Shown: positions 9,052-20,010, numbered from the stretch's first letter. The stretch is DNA of 32,920 nucleotides from Gammaproteobacteria bacterium (GCA_018971365.1 JAGXAZ010000008.1:1-32920), one strand, 5' to 3'. Numbers and translations are program-made. Notes: generated from the sequence alone by a model not told the origin.

Positions 9052-11177
9052 TTATCGCCGACGAGGTGGAACAGCGCGAGCGCGTGGGCATCGAGCACGA
9101 ACGCCGCGTCGAAAGCATGCAGCGCGACTTTCGCCGCGGCGTCGTTCGCCGTATTGAGCACGCAGGCCCAGCCGTTTCCAAACGCCAATGCCGGGAGTTT
9201 GAACGGCATAGCCACGGCACCGGCGTTCAACAGCAGCAGCAGGATTTCCGCGGGTGAATGCGGTTCTGCCGCCGTCGCCCCGCCCGCGTTGCCGTTTAAC
9301 ATGAGACCCAGCGCGCGTGCTTCGGGATCCTGCCAGCGTTCCGGGGTCATTTCGCTCCCTTCGGGGGCAAACCAGGTCACGTCTTTTACCCCGCGTTCGC
9401 ATTGCGCCTTGCCGTGCATGAAGTGCGAACAGCGCAGCGCCGGATGGCGGCGGCGCAGTTGCAACAGCCGCCGCACGAAAGCGATTTCCCGGCGCTCCGT
9501 CTCGCCTACCCGCTCCCAGTCCAGCCAACTGATTTCATTGTCCTGACAATAGGCGTTGTTGTTGCCCTTCTGGGTACGGCCGAACTCATCGCCCGCAAGC
9601 AGCATCGGCGTACCCTGGGAAAACAGCAGGGTCGCAAGCAGGTTGCGCCGCTGGCGGCGGCGCAGGTCGAGGATCGCCGGATCGTCAGTCTCGCCCTCGA
9701 TGCCGCAGTTGGCGCTCAGATTGTTGTCGCTGCCGTCGCGGTTGTCTTCGCCGTTGGCCTCGTTGTGCTTGGACTCGTAGGACACGAGGTCGGTGAGCGT
9801 AAATCCGTCGTGGCAGGTCACGAAGTTGAGACTTGCACGCGGGCGACGCCCGTCATGATCGAACAGGTCCGCGGAGCCCATGAGACGGGTCGCCAGTTCC
9901 GGCAGCACGCCCGCGTCGCCGCGCCAGAACCGGCGCACGGCGTCGCGATAGCGGTCGTTCCATTCCGACCAGCCGTGACCGTAGTGCCCGAGCTGGTAGC
10001 CCCCGGGGCCGAGATCCCAGGGCTCGGCGATCAGTTTGCGCGTCGCGAGTACCGGATCCTGGCGCAGCGCGTCGAGGAAGCTGCTATGCGGATTGAAACC
10101 TTCGGGCCCGCGCGCAAGCGCGGTCGCCAGATCAAAACGGAACCCGTCCACGTGCATGTGGACGGCCCAGTAACGCAGACTGTCCATGGCCATCTGCAAC
10201 ACACGCGGGTGGCCGAGATTGAAGGTGTTGCCGGTGCCGGTGTCATCGGTGTAATAGCGCGGATTGTCCGCTTGCAGCCGATAGTAACTCGCGTTGTCAA
10301 TGCCGCGGAAACACAGCGTGGGCCCGAGGTGGTTGCCCTCGGCGGTGTGATTGAAGACGACGTCGAGAAGGACCTCGATGCCGGCGTCGTGCAGGCGTGC
10401 AATCATGGTTTTGAAGGCGAACAGTTTCCCGCGCGCGAGATAACGCGGGTCGGGCGCGAAATACGCGATTGTGTTGTAGCCCCAGTAATTGCAGAGTCCT
10501 TTCTCCACCAGATAGCGGTCGTTGAGAAAAGCCTGCACCGGCAACAGTTCGATCGCGGTAATGCCGAGGTTTTTCAAATACGCGATCATCGCGGGAGAAG
10601 CGAGCCCCGCGTCGGTGCCGCGAAAGCGCTCCTCGACCGCCGGATGGCGCAGGGTGAGCCCGCGCAAATGTGCCTCGTAGATCACGGTTTCATCCCAGGG
10701 CCGCGCGCCGACGCAATCACCGCCCCAACTGAACGCCGGGTCCACAACCTCGCATTTCCACATGCCGCGCGCATTGTCGCGCCGGTCAAAGGAAAGATCC
10801 GCGCGCGGTGATCCCACGCGGTAGCCAAAATGGCCATCGGTCCACCTGAGCCGGCCGTGCAGGAGGCAGGCATAGGGGTCGAGGAGCAACTTGTGGTGGT
10901 TGAAGCGATGGCCGCGCTTCGGGTCGTAGGGCCCGTACACCCGGTAACCGTAAAGCGTGCCCGGATGCGCGTCGGGAAGATAACCGTGCCAGACCTGGTC
11001 CGTGCATTCGGGAAGCGCAATGCGTGCACGCTCGCGCGTACCGTTGGGATCGAACAGACACAGCTCGACCTTCTCGGCATGCGCCGAAAACAGCGCGAAG
11101 TTGACCCCGCGGCCGTCCCAGGTCGCGCCGAGCGGGTAGGAATTTCCGGGCAGGACACGCGGTCCGGTTTGAGGCAT
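9048..11177 (-). CDS. glgX: Glycogen debranching enzyme GlgX
   Basis: A GH13 debranching enzyme of 709 residues. The N-terminus has the CBM48/isoamylase start (GNSYPLGATWDGRGVNFALF); the barrel holds LLDVVFNHTAEGN, VDGFRFDLATAL (nucleophile about 349), LIAEPWDLGPGGYQLG (acid/base about 385) and FVTCHDGFTLTDLVSY (about 457), followed by the GlgX-typical KHNEANGEDNRDGSDNN. It hydrolyses alpha-1,6 branches, preferably short stubs, giving linear chains for TreY and MalQ. I start it at ATG 11177 (MPQTGPRVLPG), with CGGAG about 8 nt upstream, rather than the track start at 11261, whose extra 28 residues look non-coding and run into a hairpin. The 122-nt gap behind glgB is the only real gap in the operon. 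It overlaps treZ by 4 nt. Confidence 0.95.
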   Translation of the reverse strand: MPQTGPRVLPGNSYPLGATWDGRGVNFALFSAHAEKVELCLFDPNGTRERARIALPECTDQVWHGYLPDAHPGTLYGYRVYGPYDPKRGHRFNHHKLLLDPYACLLHGRLRWTDGHFGYRVGSPRADLSFDRRDNARGMWKCEVVDPAFSWGGDCVGARPWDETVIYEAHLRGLTLRHPAVEERFRGTDAGLASPAMIAYLKNLGITAIELLPVQAFLNDRYLVEKGLCNYWGYNTIAYFAPDPRYLARGKLFAFKTMIARLHDAGIEVLLDVVFNHTAEGNHLGPTLCFRGIDNASYYRLQADNPRYYTDDTGTGNTFNLGHPRVLQMAMDSLRYWAVHMHVDGFRFDLATALARGPEGFNPHSSFLDALRQDPVLATRKLIAEPWDLGPGGYQLGHYGHGWSEWNDRYRDAVRRFWRGDAGVLPELATRLMGSADLFDHDGRRPRASLNFVTCHDGFTLTDLVSYESKHNEANGEDNRDGSDNNLSANCGIEGETDDPAILDLRRRQRRNLLATLLFSQGTPMLLAGDEFGRTQKGNNNAYCQDNEISWLDWERVGETERREIAFVRRLLQLRRRHPALRCSHFMHGKAQCERGVKDVTWFAPEGSEMTPERWQDPEARALGLMLNGNAGGATAAEPHSPAEILLLLLNAGAVAMPFKLPALAFGNGWACVLNTANDAAAKVALHAFDAAFVLDAHALALFHLVGDK

Positions 11178-11256
11178 GGGGCCATTCTCCGTATGCGCTT
11201 CGTTTCGCGGGCCACAGCGATCGCAACCGGCAGATTCCCGTTCATGCAGAACCTGC

Positions 11257-11282
11257 CGCACCCGTGCGACCTTTCGGGTGCG
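11257..11282 (-). repeat. Perfect 8-bp hairpin in the glgB-glgX spacer
   Basis: CGCACCCG and CGGGTGCG pair perfectly around a 10-nt loop, about 20 nt after the glgB stop. There is no T-run on the minus-strand 3' side, so it does not look like an intrinsic terminator. It could stabilise or help process the polycistronic mRNA, or attenuate glgX onward. The function is unknown. Confidence 0.45.
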
Positions 11283-11299
11283 AGCGTTACTTTTACAGA

Positions 11300-13489
11300 C
11301 TACGCTCGCGCGTGCGTGAGAATCAACGTGGCGAGCGGCGGCAGGACAAGTACCAGCGATTGCCCGTAGCGATGCGCAGCGATCGGTTCGGTCGAAACGC
11401 CGCCGGCGTTGCCTAGATTGTTTCCGCCGTAGACCGCGGCATCGGTATTCAGCGCCTCGCGCCAGTATCCGGCAAGCGGTACGCCCAGACGATATCCGTA
11501 GCGTGGTACCGGCGTGAAGTTCGAGACCACAAGCGCCGGCGGATCGGTCTCCTCACCGTAGCGCAGGAATGCGAACACGCTCTGCCCGGCATCGTCGGCG
11601 ACCACCCAGGCAAAACCAGCGGCGTCGCAATCGCGCCGGTGCAGGGCCGGCAGCTCACGGTAGGCGCGATTGAGGGCGCGCACCAGGTTCTGCATGCCGC
11701 GATGTGGCGCGTGCTCCAGCAGATGCCAGTCGAGGCTCGCGTCGTGGTTCCATTCGCGCCACTGCGCGAACTCGCCGCCCATGAACAGCAGTTTTTTCCC
11801 CGGGTGTCCCCACATGAAACCGTAGTAGGCACGCAAATTTGCGAATTTCTGCCAATTGTCGCCCGGCATTTTCCCGATCAACGAGCCCTTGCCGTGCACC
11901 ACTTCGTCGTGCGAGAGTGGCAGAACGAAATTCTCGCTGAAGGCATAGAGCAGGCCGAAGGTCATCCTGTCATGGTGCCAGCGCCGATACACCGGGTTTT
12001 CACGCATGTAGGCAAGCGTATCGTGCATCCAGCCCATGTTCCATTTGTAGCCAAATCCGAGGCCGCCGGTGTACAGCGGACGCGACACGCCGGGCCAGGC
12101 GGTGGATTCCTCGGCGATCGTGGTCGCGCCGGGAACTTCGGAGAAGACGAGTTCGTTGAGGTGCCTGAGAAACTCTATCGCTTCCAGGTTTTCGCGCCCG
12201 TCATAGCGGTTAGGCAGCCACTCACCCGGTTTGCGGCTGTAGTCGAGATACAGCATCGAGGCAACCGCGTCCACACGCAGGGCATCAAGATGATACTGCT
12301 TGAGCCAGAACAACGCGTTGCCGATCAGGTAGTTCGCGATTTCGCGCCGGCCATAGTTGTAAATTAGGGTGTTCCAGTCGGGATGAAATCCCCGCCGCGG
12401 ATCGGCATGTTCGTAAAGGTGGGTGCCGTCGAACCGGCCGAGTCCGTGCGCGTCGCTCGGAAAATGCGCCGGCACCCAATCGGCGATGACGCCGATGCCG
12501 GCCGCGTGTGCGCGCTCGATGAAACGCGCGAAGGCCGCCGGCGATCCGAAACGGCTCGTGGGCGCATACAGTCCGAGCGGCTGGTAGCCCCAGGAGCCGT
12601 TGAAGGGATGTTCGCTCACCGGCAACATCTCGATATGCGTGAAGCCCAGGTCCTGCGCATAGCCGACAAGCTGATCGGCGAATTCCTCGTAGTTGAGCGG
12701 GCGGTTGCCTGCTTCGGGCACCCGCCGCCAGGAGCCAAGATGCACCTCGTAGATCGAGACCGGCCTGGCGTAGGTCGGGCTTGCGGCACGGCGCGCGATC
12801 CAGTCCGCGTCGCGGAGCTGCAAATGCCCGATATCGAATACCCGCGAGGCGGTGCGCGGCGGATGTTCGGCGGCCAGCGCCAGCGGGTCGGCCTTGAGCG
12901 GCAGCAGCCCGCCCTGCGGGCCACGGATTTCGTATTTGTAGAGCGCGCCCTCGCGCACCTGCGGCACGAATAGCTCCCATACCCCGCAGGCGTGGCGCAG
13001 GCGCATCGGCAGCCGCCGCCCGTCCCAGCCGTTGAAGTCGCCGACCACGGACACGCGCCGCGCATTCGGCGCCCACACGGCGAAGGCCGTGCCGACGACG
13101 CCATCCAGCGTCCGCGGATGCGCGCCGAGTACCCGCCAGGTTTCATGATGAGTGCCTTCGGCAAGTAGGTGCACGTCAAGTTCGCCGAGCACGAATCCGA
13201 AGCGGTAGGCATCGTCAAAGACGGAATCGCCTCCGGGCCACGCGACCCGCAAACGATATTTGTCCTTGCCGTGCGGCAAGCGCGCACAAAACAGGCCCGG
13301 ATAGCGCTCGTCGGCCGCGGCGAGCGCATGCCTATCCCTCTCAATCAGCGTCACCGCACGCGCACCCGGCTGAAACACCCGCACCTCGACACCGTCGCCA
13401 TGCGGGTGCGGACCAAGTATGGAAAAGGGATCGCCACATTCGCCGGTGGCGAGCGCGGCGGCGGCGCTGGCAAGCGGGCTCTCGTTCAC
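11300..13489 (-). CDS. glgB: 1,4-alpha-glucan branching enzyme GlgB
   Basis: 729 residues, matching the usual length of two-N-domain GlgB (E. coli 728). It has the N1 domain (about 15-110, [19 protein letters not shown]), a CBM48 N2 domain ([21 protein letters not shown]), the barrel with [10 protein letters not shown] and [10 protein letters not shown], nucleophile region [11 protein letters not shown] (about 408), acid/base TIAEESTAW (about 461) and [15 protein letters not shown] (about 527), and the C-domain. It cuts alpha-1,4 chains and rejoins them by alpha-1,6 links. Beside GlgE it would branch the GlgE-made polymer. Its ATG overlaps the treS-mak stop by 4 nt. No glgA or glgC accompanies it here. 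Confidence 0.97.
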   Translation of the reverse strand: MNESPLASAAAALATGECGDPFSILGPHPHGDGVEVRVFQPGARAVTLIERDRHALAAADERYPGLFCARLPHGKDKYRLRVAWPGGDSVFDDAYRFGFVLGELDVHLLAEGTHHETWRVLGAHPRTLDGVVGTAFAVWAPNARRVSVVGDFNGWDGRRLPMRLRHACGVWELFVPQVREGALYKYEIRGPQGGLLPLKADPLALAAEHPPRTASRVFDIGHLQLRDADWIARRAASPTYARPVSIYEVHLGSWRRVPEAGNRPLNYEEFADQLVGYAQDLGFTHIEMLPVSEHPFNGSWGYQPLGLYAPTSRFGSPAAFARFIERAHAAGIGVIADWVPAHFPSDAHGLGRFDGTHLYEHADPRRGFHPDWNTLIYNYGRREIANYLIGNALFWLKQYHLDALRVDAVASMLYLDYSRKPGEWLPNRYDGRENLEAIEFLRHLNELVFSEVPGATTIAEESTAWPGVSRPLYTGGLGFGYKWNMGWMHDTLAYMRENPVYRRWHHDRMTFGLLYAFSENFVLPLSHDEVVHGKGSLIGKMPGDNWQKFANLRAYYGFMWGHPGKKLLFMGGEFAQWREWNHDASLDWHLLEHAPHRGMQNLVRALNRAYRELPALHRRDCDAAGFAWVVADDAGQSVFAFLRYGEETDPPALVVSNFTPVPRYGYRLGVPLAGYWREALNTDAAVYGGNNLGNAGGVSTEPIAAHRYGQSLVLVLPPLATLILTHARA

Positions 13490-16400
13490 GCCGCGCCCCC
13501 GGCCTCGAGCAGCGCAAGCGTGCCGGCGAGCGGGATGGCGAGCCAGTCCGGACGGTTCGCCGCTTCGTAATACACTTCATACAGCGCTTTTTCCAGCCGG
13601 AACAGGCCGAGCAGGCGCTCCAACGCCGTGCGCTCGCCGGGCACGCCGGGAATACCCTCGGCCGAGGCGAGATAACCCTCAAGAAAACTCCGGATGCTGG
13701 CTGCCTTCCATTCATTGGCGGCGGCGGCCAGCGCCTCGGGCGCGAGTCCTGCCCGGCTCGCCGCCGCGCGCGCCGCTGCCGCCGAGGCGTAATCGAAGGA
13801 GCGCAGCATCCCTGCGACGTCTTTCAAGGGCGAGCGTTTTGCGCGCCGTGCGGCGAGTGAGCGTTCCGGCTCGCCCTCGAAGTCGAGAATGTACCAGTCG
13901 TTTTCATGCACCAGCACCTGGCCGAGATGCAGATCGCCGTGGACGCGGATCTTTTCGGTGCCCGCGAGCGCCGCCTCCATTCCGCCGAGGCGGGCATGAA
14001 CCTCACGTTCGCGCGCAAGCAGCGCCGCCGCGAGCCCGGCGGCCGGCGGCAACAATCGGCGCCGCATCTTGCGCAGGGTGACGAAGGCGCGCCGCGCAAT
14101 CGCCTGCGCTTCGCGCGTCCAGCCGTGCGCGTCACGCGCGCCGAGCGCCTGCGGCATGAACGCCCGGTCGCGGCGATTGCTCGCGAGCGCCCGGTGCAAC
14201 TCGGCGGTGCGGCGCCCGAGACGCGCAACAAGGTTCAGATAGGCGGCATGCCGGGCGCTGTCCTGTGGTTCCGCGAGCACCGCCTCTTCGAGTACGCGTC
14301 CGAGGTAATCGAGCGTCCAGGTCCAACCGTCGCCCTGGTTGGAAAGGTAACGATAGGCGGCGGCAAGCGCGGTGGGCCGGTCGTCCGCGTCCCGCCATTC
14401 AAGCGTGCCGAGCAGTGCCGCGATATTTTCGTAACCCGTGCGCGCGAGAAAGCGCAGCACTTCAATCTCGGGATTGATACCCGTGCTCAGACGCCGATAA
14501 ATCTTGAGGATCACGCCCTCGCCGTAGCGCACCGAGGTGTTGCTCTGCTCGACTCCGAGCAGACGCACCGGGGCGCGTTCGCAATCGGTCGGCGCAAGCG
14601 CGGGCAAGGCGGTAAAGTGCAGCCGCCCGCCGCCGCCCGGGATGCTGCGTCCCGCGCGCATTGCACCGAGCAGCGTATGTGCAAAGCCGGGCAGCAACGC
14701 CGCTTCGACCAGCGCATGCAGGCTCGCACCGCGGCGCACCAGGGCCAGCGTATAAGGCGCGAGATCGGTGCGCTCACCGCCATCCTCGGCGCTGAGCCCG
14801 AGCGGCAGGAAATAGCGCTGCACTTCTTCGTGCGCGGCAACTTCGGCCACAGCAAGCCAGAAGCAACCGCCGTCGCTGCCGGGGAGCTGCCCGAGCGAGG
14901 CCAGGCGCGGGCTGCTTATATTCTCGCTTTTGCCGGCGAACCAGCGTTGTGCTCCCAGCCAGGGCGGCAGCGCTTCGCGCTCGAGCTGCGTGCGCGCCGC
15001 GCCCTGTTCCAGTTCGGCGAGGCCGCGGCGCGTTACCAAGGTCACAAACTCGGGCGCGAACTCGGTTACCGGTCCATACCAAGCCGGGGCCTCGTCCGGC
15101 GAGGCCAGCACGAACCAGAACCAACCGTAGCCGGGAAGCGTAAGCGGGTAACCGCGCTCACCGATCGGAGGGAACGGCGTGCGGCCAAAGAGTTCGATCG
15201 GGATGCGCCCGCGGAACTCGGCGAGTTCGAGTTCGATCGCCTGCGCCGGACGCCCGAGGTTGAACACGCACAGTATGGTCACGCCCCCGTATTCGCGCAG
15301 GTAGGCCAATACATGGCGATTGCGCGGGAAGAGAAAGCGCTGGGTGCCGCGCCCGAAGGCCGGACGCGAATTGCGCACCGCGATTAGGCGACGCATCCAA
15401 TTGAGCAGGCTCGACGGGCTTTTCTGCTGCGCCTCGACGTTGAGCGCCTCGTAGCCGTACTCGGCGTTCATCACCGGCGGCAGATAGAGTGCAGCGGGAT
15501 CGGCGCGCGAAAAACCGGCGTTGCGGTCCGGCGACCATTGCATCGGCGTACGCACGCCGTCGCGGTCACCGAGAAAAATGTTGTCGCCCATGCCGATTTC
15601 GTCGCCGTAATAAAGCACCGGCGTGCCGGGCATGGAGAAGAGCAGCGCGTTCATCAATTCGACCTTGCTACGGTCTTTTTCCATCAGCGGCGCCAGCCGG
15701 CGGCGGATGCCAAGATTGAGGCGCATACGCCGGTCCGCGGCGTAATGCTGCCAGAGATAGTCGCGCTCGCGATCGGTCACCATCTCCAGGGTCAGTTCAT
15801 CGTGGTTGCGCAGGAAGATCGTCCACTGGCAGTTAGCGGGAATCGCCGGCGTCTGGCGCATGATGTCGGTGATCGGGTGACGGTCTTCCTGGGCAACCGC
15901 CATGTACATGCGCGGCATGAGCGGGAAATGAAAGGCCATGTGGCATTCGTCACCGCTGCCGAAGTACGCGCTCACGTCCTCCGGCCACTGATTGGCTTCA
16001 GCGAGCAGCATGCGTCCCGGATAACACCGGTCCACCTCGGTGCGGATGCGTTTGAGTATCGCGTGCGTTTCGGGAAGATTCTCGTTCGTCGTGCCTTCGC
16101 GCTCTACGAGATAGGGCACGGCATCGAGACGCATGCCGTCCACGCCCATCTCCATCCAGTAATGCAGCACCTTGACGATCTCGTCGAAGACCCGGGGGTT
16201 GTCAAAATTGAGATCGGGCTGATGCGCATAGAAGCGGTGCCAGTAATAGGCCTTAGCGACCGGATCCCAGGTCCAATTGGAACGCTCGGTGTCGAGAAAG
16301 ATGATGCGCGTTCCCGCGTACTTCTGGTCGCTATCGCTCCAGACGTAGAAATCGCGCGCCGCCGACCCGGGCCTGGCGCGCCGGGCACGCTGAAACCACG

Positions 16401-16740
16401 GGTGTTGATCCGAGGTGTGATTCACCACCAATTCGGTGATGACCTTCAAGCCGCGCGCGTGGCAGGCGCGCACGAAGCGGCGAAAATCTCCGAGTGTGCC
16501 GTAATGCGGATGCACCTTGCGGTAATCGCTGATGTCGTAGCCGTCGTCCCGGAGCGGCGACGGGTAGAACGGCAGCAGCCAGATGGCGGTGACGCCGAGT
16601 TGGGCTATGTAGTCAAGTTTTTCCCCGAGACCGCGAAAGTCGCCGATTCCGTCGTCGTTGGCGTCAAAAAACGCCTTGACGTGGGTCTGGTAGATGACCA
16701 CATCTTTGTACCAGTCGGGCGCCGGTGCCGTGTCCGCCAT
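13486..16740 (-). CDS. treS: Trehalose synthase / maltokinase fusion (TreS-Mak)
   Basis: The 1084-residue frame has two parts. Residues 1 to about 550 are TreS (GH13): [45 protein letters not shown] (nucleophile about 207), [11 protein letters not shown] (about 246) and [13 protein letters not shown] (about 312). Residues about 590-1084 are maltokinase with an aminoglycoside-phosphotransferase-like fold: [14 protein letters not shown] at its start, [12 protein letters not shown] (catalytic Asp about 935) and [11 protein letters not shown] (metal-binding Asp about 952). TreS interconverts trehalose and maltose; Mak phosphorylates maltose with ATP to maltose-1-phosphate, the GlgE donor. TreS-Mak fusions are well known. 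It starts 3 nt after the glgE stop, with AGGGG upstream, and overlaps glgB by 4 nt. Confidence 0.96.
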   Translation of the reverse strand: MADTAPAPDWYKDVVIYQTHVKAFFDANDDGIGDFRGLGEKLDYIAQLGVTAIWLLPFYPSPLRDDGYDISDYRKVHPHYGTLGDFRRFVRACHARGLKVITELVVNHTSDQHPWFQRARRARPGSAARDFYVWSDSDQKYAGTRIIFLDTERSNWTWDPVAKAYYWHRFYAHQPDLNFDNPRVFDEIVKVLHYWMEMGVDGMRLDAVPYLVEREGTTNENLPETHAILKRIRTEVDRCYPGRMLLAEANQWPEDVSAYFGSGDECHMAFHFPLMPRMYMAVAQEDRHPITDIMRQTPAIPANCQWTIFLRNHDELTLEMVTDRERDYLWQHYAADRRMRLNLGIRRRLAPLMEKDRSKVELMNALLFSMPGTPVLYYGDEIGMGDNIFLGDRDGVRTPMQWSPDRNAGFSRADPAALYLPPVMNAEYGYEALNVEAQQKSPSSLLNWMRRLIAVRNSRPAFGRGTQRFLFPRNRHVLAYLREYGGVTILCVFNLGRPAQAIELELAEFRGRIPIELFGRTPFPPIGERGYPLTLPGYGWFWFVLASPDEAPAWYGPVTEFAPEFVTLVTRRGLAELEQGAARTQLEREALPPWLGAQRWFAGKSENISSPRLASLGQLPGSDGGCFWLAVAEVAAHEEVQRYFLPLGLSAEDGGERTDLAPYTLALVRRGASLHALVEAALLPGFAHTLLGAMRAGRSIPGGGGRLHFTALPALAPTDCERAPVRLLGVEQSNTSVRYGEGVILKIYRRLSTGINPEIEVLRFLARTGYENIAALLGTLEWRDADDRPTALAAAYRYLSNQGDGWTWTLDYLGRVLEEAVLAEPQDSARHAAYLNLVARLGRRTAELHRALASNRRDRAFMPQALGARDAHGWTREAQAIARRAFVTLRKMRRRLLPPAAGLAAALLAREREVHARLGGMEAALAGTEKIRVHGDLHLGQVLVHENDWYILDFEGEPERSLAARRAKRSPLKDVAGMLRSFDYASAAAARAAASRAGLAPEALAAAANEWKAASIRSFLEGYLASAEGIPGVPGERTALERLLGLFRLEKALYEVYYEAANRPDWLAIPLAGTLALLEAGGAA

Positions 16741-16743
16741 GCA

Positions 16744-19700
16744 TCAGCCCCTGTTCACGCGCAGTATCATCGCCGGGCGCGCAGGTTCGAGGCGCACGCG
16801 CTGGTGCCGCCCCCGCCACCGCCAGCGCTCGCCGCCGAACAGATCTTCGACGGCGATCGGCGTCTCCTCGTCGGCTTCCAGCATTTCCAGCGGCAGTTCC
16901 ACGTCCGCTTCCTGCGCGCTATGGGAATCGAGACTCACAAGTATCCAGAGCACGTTGTCCGGCGCGCGTTTGGCGTAGAAAAGCACGTGCTCGTTCCAGG
17001 CGGGATGAAAACTCAGGTTGGCCAACTCGGCGAGCGCCGGGTTGTCTCGGCGGATGCGGTTGAGCCGCGTGATTTCGGTTCTGATGTTGCCAGGCGCGTC
17101 GAAGTCGCGATGCTTCAACTCGTATTTTTCCGCATCGAGATATTCCTCGCGCTCCGTTCCGTCTGCGTTGCGCAGCGGCTCGGCCTCGCACAGTTCGTAA
17201 CCAGAATACATGCCCCAGGAGGGCGCAAGCGTCGCCGCGAGCACGGCGCGAATCACGAACCCGGCGCGCACGCCGTCATGCAGATAAAACGGATTGATGT
17301 CGGGCGTGTTGACCCAGAAGTTCGGCCGGAAGTATTCGGCTACCGGGTCGTGGACAAGTTCCTGCAGATAGGCCGTGAGTTCGGCCTTGGTCTCGCGCCA
17401 GGTGAAGTAGGTGTAGGACTGCGAAAAACCGAGCTTCGCGAGCCGGTACATGAGCTTGGGCCGCGTGAAGGCCTCGGCGAGAAAGACCGCGTCCGGGTAG
17501 CGCATACGTACCTCGCCGAGCAGCCATTCCCAAAACGGCAGCGGCTTGGTGTGCGGATTATCCACGCGGAAGATGCGTACGCCCGCCTCGCACCAGAAAA
17601 GCACGACTTCGACGAGTGCTTGCCATAAACCATCGCGATCGCGGCTGAAAAAATCCACGTTGACGATGTCTTGGTATTTCTTCGGCGGATTTTCCGCGTA
17701 GCGGAGGCTGCCGTCGGGGCGCCAGCGGAACCACTCCGGGTGCTCTCTGACCCAGGGATGATCAGGTGAGCACTGGACGGCGAAGTCGAGCGCAACTTCG
17801 AGCCCTTCGGATCGCGCGGCGGCGAGCAGACGGCGAAAGTCGGTGAGCGTGCCAAGCACAGGGTGAATAGCCGTGTGCCCGCCTTCCCGCGCACCGATTG
17901 CCCACGGGCTGCCGGGGTCGCCGGGGCCGGCTTCGAGAGCGTTGTTTTTGCCTTTGCGTTGGCTCGTCCCGATGGGGTGAATCGGCGGCAGATACACGAT
18001 ATCGAAGCCGAGCCCGGCGATGTAGGGCAGATGACGGATGAGATCGTCAAAGGTTCCGTGTTGGCCGTTTTCGCCGAGCGAGCGTGGAAAACATTCGTAC
18101 CAGGCGCCGGTGCGCGCGCGTGAGCGTTCCACGAGCAGCGGATACACGGCTGACTCGCTCAACCCGACGCGCGGCAGGCTCCGCTCGATGAGTGCGGCCG
18201 TGGTATCGGCGAGCAGGAGCTCTGCCCGCGCCGCGACCTCTTCCGCATGCGTCTCGAGCAGCGCCGCGATTTCCGCGAGTTGCGCCCGGGTGCGCCCGCC
18301 GGCGGCGGCACGCGCCTCCGCGAGCAGCGCCTCACCCTCGCCGAGCTCCGGCGCAAGCGGCTGAGCCGCGTCGCGTCGCTTGATCGCGTCCTCCCGCCAG
18401 TTGGCATAGCGGTCGCGCCAGGCGAGCACCTGAAACTCCCAGTTCCCGATGCGATCGGGCGCGAAGCGGCCGCGCCAGCAGTCATTGTCGAAAAACCCGA
18501 GCGGAGCCTCGCGCCATTCGCGCGTGCCCTGCAAACGATACCGCAACGCCGCCGCCGGACGGGCGTGTCCTTCGGCAACCAGATCGGAGAACACCTCAAC
18601 CGTCTCACCCAGCACTCGTTTGACCGGCCAACGGCCGGCCGCGATCCGCGGCATTACGTTTTCTATGGCAATCGGTTGGCCGATTTTCGCCGGCACTCGC
18701 AGGGGGCACGCGACCGCTTCCGCGTGCGCGACCGCAAGTTCGAACCAGCGCACGCCCCGGGGTTCGAGCGCCAGCCGGCTTTCGGCCGTGAGCATCTCGG
18801 GACTGCGTCCGGGCGTGAGTTCGCGAGCGAGCGCGGCATGCAGATCGAGGCGTGCAAACAGCGGCCCGACGTCGATTTCGGCCTCGCGAACGGGGTCGGG
18901 ATTGAGCACGATCAGCACGGGCGCCACGGTGTTCCCCGGCACATGCGCCGCGAGAACGACCGCCTGCGTATCGGCCGCGCTCAGCCGCTTTAGCCGGCCC
19001 GGTGCGGCCAGGGCCGGCACGCGGGCGCGCGTCTTGTTGAGCGCAGCGATTTCCGCGCGCAGATCGAAGCGCGCCGGTTCCGCCGCGCCTGCTTTGCCAA
19101 GCGGTTCGCGCCAACCGCGCGCATAGCCCATCGGCAACACCACGCCCCAGGCCACGGCGGCCGCATAACAGTAGCGGAAGCGCGCCTGGGCCTCGGCCTC
19201 CTCGGCATCGGCAAGGCCCGACGCAATACGCGTGCCGCCGGGTTCTTCGGGAAACGCGATGGTCGGCGCCATCCGCCGCAGCCGCGCCTCCTGCTCGAAA
19301 AACCAGTCGGCATGAAAGTCCCACCAGCAGGCGCTGGAGAAAAACGCGTCAAAACCGACCGATGCGAGCGCCTCGCTGGCCTCGATCGGCGCGCCCAGAG
19401 TCTCGGCCCAGAACGCGGTGCCGCCCGCGCGTCCGGCGGCGAGGATCGCGGTCCAAACCGCCGGCGGCAGACGATGCGCCGCGCGACATACGAGCGCATC
19501 GAAGCCGCGTCGCAACATGCGCTCCGTCACCGCGCACCAGAATTCAGCGAGTTCCGTTGCGGCTGCGCCGCCGAAATCGCACTCGACGAGGCTGGCCGCA
19601 AGTTCCGGGGTCCCGACGCCGGATGGAACGGCGGGAGCGCCGTCCGTTCCGGTTACAAACCAGTGCGGATGAGTGCGTACACGAGAGTCGGCGCGTGCCG

Positions 19701-20004
19701 TGAAGGCGGGCGAAAAATCCGCCGCGACCCGGAATCCGGCGGTGTGCGCCGCCGCAATAAAATTCTTCAGCGCCCGCTCGGCGCTGCTGCGTGCCCCCAG
19801 TTCAGAAGCAAGGCCTCCCGGTTCGAGCGCCGCGAACTCGTGCGTGCCCGCGGCGCGCGGCTGAAGACCACCCAGCCACAGCCAGTCGCAACCAAGCTCC
19901 CCGGCGCGTTCCAGCCACTTGCCCCAAGATGAAACCGGGCCGGCGCGGCGCACACACAGATAAAAAATACGCGGCCCCGAGCGGGGTTCTTCGTGTTCAC
20001 TCAC
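16744..20004 (-). CDS. glgE: Alpha-1,4-glucan:maltose-1-phosphate maltosyltransferase GlgE with N-terminal amylase-like domain
   Basis: 1086 residues, much longer than the ~660-700 of actinobacterial GlgE. The GlgE core fills about 445-1086: GRWPVKRVLGETVEVFSDL, the RGKNN-type loop (QRKGKNNALEA), the PKKYQDI stretch, nucleophile region IFRVDNPHTKP (about 814), acid/base FLAEAFTRP (about 842) and VNTPDINPF (about 901). It transfers maltosyl units from maltose-1-phosphate to alpha-1,4-glucan. Residues about 10-440 look like a whole extra GH13-like barrel plus beta domain whose nucleophile is lost (LVCRAAHRLP where active relatives have a DAA motif), while FWAETLG is kept. GTG at 20004 is the first possible start after an in-frame stop at 20038-20040, and it has no visible Shine-Dalgarno. 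First gene of the operon. Confidence 0.95.
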   Translation of the reverse strand: MSEHEEPRSGPRIFYLCVRRAGPVSSWGKWLERAGELGCDWLWLGGLQPRAAGTHEFAALEPGGLASELGARSSAERALKNFIAAAHTAGFRVAADFSPAFTARADSRVRTHPHWFVTGTDGAPAVPSGVGTPELAASLVECDFGGAAATELAEFWCAVTERMLRRGFDALVCRAAHRLPPAVWTAILAAGRAGGTAFWAETLGAPIEASEALASVGFDAFFSSACWWDFHADWFFEQEARLRRMAPTIAFPEEPGGTRIASGLADAEEAEAQARFRYCYAAAVAWGVVLPMGYARGWREPLGKAGAAEPARFDLRAEIAALNKTRARVPALAAPGRLKRLSAADTQAVVLAAHVPGNTVAPVLIVLNPDPVREAEIDVGPLFARLDLHAALARELTPGRSPEMLTAESRLALEPRGVRWFELAVAHAEAVACPLRVPAKIGQPIAIENVMPRIAAGRWPVKRVLGETVEVFSDLVAEGHARPAAALRYRLQGTREWREAPLGFFDNDCWRGRFAPDRIGNWEFQVLAWRDRYANWREDAIKRRDAAQPLAPELGEGEALLAEARAAAGGRTRAQLAEIAALLETHAEEVAARAELLLADTTAALIERSLPRVGLSESAVYPLLVERSRARTGAWYECFPRSLGENGQHGTFDDLIRHLPYIAGLGFDIVYLPPIHPIGTSQRKGKNNALEAGPGDPGSPWAIGAREGGHTAIHPVLGTLTDFRRLLAAARSEGLEVALDFAVQCSPDHPWVREHPEWFRWRPDGSLRYAENPPKKYQDIVNVDFFSRDRDGLWQALVEVVLFWCEAGVRIFRVDNPHTKPLPFWEWLLGEVRMRYPDAVFLAEAFTRPKLMYRLAKLGFSQSYTYFTWRETKAELTAYLQELVHDPVAEYFRPNFWVNTPDINPFYLHDGVRAGFVIRAVLAATLAPSWGMYSGYELCEAEPLRNADGTEREEYLDAEKYELKHRDFDAPGNIRTEITRLNRIRRDNPALAELANLSFHPAWNEHVLFYAKRAPDNVLWILVSLDSHSAQEADVELPLEMLEADEETPIAVEDLFGGERWRWRGRHQRVRLEPARPAMILRVNRG

Positions 20005-20010
20005 GCTGTC

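Noticed and set aside
15538-17628. Long plus-strand ORFs opposite the glucan genes (e.g. 696 aa here; also 9402-10811, 5976-7160, 7867-9009, 2274-3728)
   Set aside because: They lie antisense to well-identified enzymes, are Arg/Ala/His-rich without domains, and are expected shadows in GC-rich coding DNA.
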